Origin: Frankia sp. AgB1.9
GTDB lineage: Bacteria; Actinomycetota; Actinomycetes; Frankiales; Frankiaceae
NCBI RefSeq assembly: GCF_016786355.1
Contig: NZ_JADWYX010000034.1
Span: 1-64,000, forward strand
Reading direction: 5' to 3'
Length of the DNA stretch: 64,000 bases
The notes under the pieces were generated by a model. It worked only from the letters and a program-made list of their open reading frames with translations. It did not search any database and was not told the origin of the DNA. Positions 61,869 to 64,000 of the stretch are shown piece by piece (within the stretch, counting starts at the first letter, position 1; each line of letters opens with the position of its first letter). The position numbers were made by a program, and so were the translations under genes.

Positions 61869-62764
61869 AGCCCCGCGCGATCGATCGCGACATCGAGCCT
61901 TTCCTGCGCGTCCGGAACCTGCGGGCCTCCGTCGCCGCGCCGAGACACCGACCGGAGTTCGGCGAACGCGAACTCGTCAGGGGCATCGACCTCGACGTCT
62001 GGCCCGGAGAACGGGTGGCGCTCGTCGGCGAGTCCGGTTCGGGGAAGTCGGTGACCGCCCGCGGCATCCTCCAGCTCGACCCCTCCATCCGGCTCACCGG
62101 TTCGGTCGAGGTGGCCCGGCAACAGCTGATCGGCGCCGCGCCGAACACGGTCCGGGGAATACGTGGCCGGGTGGCCTCGATGGTCTTTCAGGACCCGATG
62201 ACGGCACTGAATCCTGTGCTGACGGTGGGCGACCAGGTGGCCGAGCCGTTGCGGCTCGCCGGAACCTCCCGCAAGGAGGCCATGAGGCAGGCCGCCGACA
62301 TGCTCGACCGGCTCGGGGTGCCCAACGCACGAGCCCGACTCGGCGCGTATCCGCAGGAGTTCTCCGGCGGCATGCGCCAACGGGTCGTGCTCGCGGCGGC
62401 GCTCATCGGCCAGCCCTCGTTGCTGATCGCGGACGAGCCCACGACGGCGTTGGACGTCCTGATGCAGGAGCAGATCCTCGACCTCATCGTGCGGCAGTCC
62501 GACGACCTGCGGCTCGCGGTCCTTCTCATCACCCACGACCTCGGTCTGGTGGCGGGCGCGACGGACCGGGTCTACGTGATGCGCTCAGGCGAGATCGTCG
62601 AGGAGGCGCTGGTCGACGATCTCTTCGCCCACCCCGAGCACCCGTACACCCGCGCTCTTCTCGGCGCGGTTCCGACCCTCGACCACGACCCGGAAATACC
62701 ACTTACGCCGGTGCCGGCGGCCGGGGCGGAACCCGAGCAATTCCTACCGAGGAGCCGTCGATGA
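61865..62764 (+). CDS. DppD-type ABC ATPase
   Basis: 299 residues. Walker A VGESGSGKSVTARGIL, Q-loop VFQDPMTALNP, signature EFSGGMRQRVVLAAAL, Walker B LLIADEPTTALD and switch His in LLITHDLGLVAG. The C-terminal oligopeptide-transporter motif is HPYTRALLGAVP; the Fe-S-type cysteine motif seen in some DppD proteins is absent. ATG at 61865 within the ATGA overlap. Confidence 0.93.
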   Translation: MKPRAIDRDIEPFLRVRNLRASVAAPRHRPEFGERELVRGIDLDVWPGERVALVGESGSGKSVTARGILQLDPSIRLTGSVEVARQQLIGAAPNTVRGIRGRVASMVFQDPMTALNPVLTVGDQVAEPLRLAGTSRKEAMRQAADMLDRLGVPNARARLGAYPQEFSGGMRQRVVLAAALIGQPSLLIADEPTTALDVLMQEQILDLIVRQSDDLRLAVLLITHDLGLVAGATDRVYVMRSGEIVEEALVDDLFAHPEHPYTRALLGAVPTLDHDPEIPLTPVPAAGAEPEQFLPRSRR

Positions 62765-63582
62765 GCGCGCTGCTGGAGGTGGACGGCCTCACCAAGTCCT
62801 TCGGTCGCGGACGGAAACGCCACGAGGTGCTTCACGACGTGTCGTTCTCGGTACCCGAGGGACGCGTCGTCGGCATCGTCGGCCAGTCAGGATCAGGAAA
62901 GACGACAGCCGTTCGCTGCGTGCTCGGCCTCGACCGGCCGGACGCGGGCGCGGTGCGGTACGACGGCTTCGACGTCCTGGCCGCCGGGCGTGCGCAGCGG
63001 CGACGTTTCCAGACGGAAGTACAGACGGTGTCGCAGGACCCGTATACGAGCCTCGATCCCCGCATGCGGGTTGAGAGGATCGTCGGGGAACCGCTGTGGA
63101 TCGGTGGCCTGCGTGACCGCGCCGAGCTGCGGGCCCGCGCTCTGGAGGCTCTGACGCTGGTCGGGCTTCCCGACGACGCCGGCAGCCGTCTCCCGCGGGC
63201 GTTCTCGGGCGGGCAGCGCCAGCGCATCGCCATTGCCCGCGCCCTCATCACGAAACCCCGCCTGCTGGTGTGCGACGAGGCGGTCTCGGCGCTGGACGTC
63301 TCCGTGCAGGCCGAGATCCTGAATCTCATCCGGGCGATGCAGCGGCAGTTGTCCCTTTCGGTGCTGTTCGTCGCGCACGACCTCGCGGTTGTCAAATACC
63401 TGTGCGAGCAGGTCGTCGTCATGTCCGAGGGCCGCGTGGTCGAGGCCGGGAGCCGGGACGAGATCTACGACGCCCCGGCGACCGAGTACACCCGGCGACT
63501 TCTCGCGGCTGTCCCGCGCACCGATCCGGCCGCCGAGCGGGCCCGACGCCACGCTCGGCTTTCCGCCGGAGCAGGTCGGTGA
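62761..63582 (+). CDS. DppF-type ABC ATPase
   Basis: 273 residues. Walker A VGQSGSGKTTAVRCVL, Q-loop SQDPYTSLDPRM, signature AFSGGQRQRIAIARAL, Walker B LLVCDEAVSALD, His in LFVAHDLAVVKYL and the C-terminal ATEYTRRLLAAVP motif. With the DppD-type protein it drives the importer. Its start lies in an ATGA overlap. The next gene begins about 43 bases after its stop. Confidence 0.93.
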   Translation: MSALLEVDGLTKSFGRGRKRHEVLHDVSFSVPEGRVVGIVGQSGSGKTTAVRCVLGLDRPDAGAVRYDGFDVLAAGRAQRRRFQTEVQTVSQDPYTSLDPRMRVERIVGEPLWIGGLRDRAELRARALEALTLVGLPDDAGSRLPRAFSGGQRQRIAIARALITKPRLLVCDEAVSALDVSVQAEILNLIRAMQRQLSLSVLFVAHDLAVVKYLCEQVVVMSEGRVVEAGSRDEIYDAPATEYTRRLLAAVPRTDPAAERARRHARLSAGAGR

Positions 63583-63625
63583 GCGCCGTCGTACCCGGAG
63601 CATCCTGCCCTGGGGCGGAGCTCCG

Positions 63626-64000
63626 TTGACTGAGCGTCCGCCGGTGACCCGCAGGCTGGCCGCGTTCGCGGCCGGTTTGCTTTTCGAGGACCTGCCGAGC
63701 TCAACCGTGGCGATGGCCAAGATGCACGCCCTCAACATCGTGACCGCCGCCATGACCGGTTCGACGCTGCCGGCGGCGGCCAGCGTCCTCGCGGTCCACC
63801 TACGCGCGGGCGGCGTGCCCGAGAGCTCGGTCATCGGCAGCGAACGGCGCCTGCCTCGCGCGGCCGCGGCGGCGGTCAACGCCCATTCCGCCTACTGCAC
63901 GATGAACGACGACAGCTTCATGGAAGGCGACCTGCACCCCGGCCACTCGTCGGTGACCGCCGCGCTGGCGGTCGCCGAGTCGGTGGGAGCCGGTGGGAAG
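63626..64000 (+). CDS. MmgE/PrpD-family protein, 3' end outside the window
   Basis: The first 125 residues from a TTG after GGGGCGGAG. TRRLAAFAAGLLFEDLPSST, AKMHALNIVTAAMTG, ERRLPRAAAAAVNAHSAYC and the family motif MNDDSFMEGDLHPGHSS place it in the MmgE/PrpD family, which contains 2-methylcitrate dehydratase, cis-aconitate decarboxylase and iminodisuccinate epimerase-like enzymes. The last possibility is of interest next to an amino-acid or imine enzyme (the OCD-like protein). The gene continues beyond the window. Confidence 0.9.
   Translation, partial: MTERPPVTRRLAAFAAGLLFEDLPSSTVAMAKMHALNIVTAAMTGSTLPAAASVLAVHLRAGGVPESSVIGSERRLPRAAAAAVNAHSAYCTMNDDSFMEGDLHPGHSSVTAALAVAESVGAGGK

Noticed and set aside
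1..64000. CRISPR array or rRNA genes
   Set aside because: No regularly spaced direct repeats and no rRNA-like sequence seen anywhere in the window.

Overview
The window looks like chromosomal DNA of a very GC-rich filamentous actinomycete. Gene density, GTG/TTG starts, GC-rich third codon positions and the gene families (MobF relaxase, DUF2637, SCO6745/SalK-like, MmyB-type regulator, GntR/FCD, P450 with acyl-CoA ligase) would fit the Frankia group, but this is inference and no rRNA or marker gene is present.

Layout. (1) 1-16.9 kb is the right part of an integrated conjugative element. It holds a frameshifted MobF relaxase-helicase, a coiled-coil protein, a TIR-transmembrane receptor-like protein, a broken XRE-TPR regulator next to an intact pterin dehydratase, an HExxH peptidase with a gamma-glutamylcyclotransferase-like partner, and an AT-richer block with a small membrane protein and a 1415-residue protein joining a nitrilase-type hydrolase to a HerA/TraG-type ATPase. 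The element appears to end at a 44-base 3' fragment of a tRNA-Met(CAU) gene (16868-16911). (2) 16.9-29.2 kb is a copper and envelope-stress island: copZ-copA facing csoR across two operator-like sites, a YraQ-type permease, a DUF6153 protein, a Met-rich DUF305 lipoprotein, an NlpC/P60 hydrolase and a BlaI-M56 pair whose peptidase gene is fused to the tail of a lost P-type ATPase. (3) 29.2-33.4 kb holds a second BlaI-M56 pair diverging from an ABC exporter-lipoprotein operon. TACTA...TAGTA palindromes precede both blaI genes and the ABC operon. (4) 33.4-43.9 kb is a patchwork: an intact Phd-VapC toxin-antitoxin pair, a TetR-hydrolase pair and panD lie among fragments of DUF2637, methyltransferase, integrase, sensor-like, DUF5615, thiolase and TPR genes. 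(5) 43.9-64 kb is mostly intact chromosomal metabolism: an MmyB-type regulator, a PEBP-like protein, a P450/substrate-binding protein/acyl-CoA ligase/TetR set, and a long catabolic operon (GntR, ornithine-cyclodeaminase-like, BBE-type oxidase, TIM-barrel isomerase, five-gene peptide-type ABC importer, MmgE/PrpD).

Most striking are the nitrilase-HerA fusion near a TIR receptor inside a mobile element, the multi-target BlaI-type operator set, a 44-base intergenic repeat found twice 11 kb apart, perfect stem-loops right after both substrate-binding-protein genes, and single-base lesions that cluster left of about 44 kb. Because the right-hand 20 kb reads cleanly, the lesions look more like real decay of accessory DNA than random sequencing error, though only read data can settle that.
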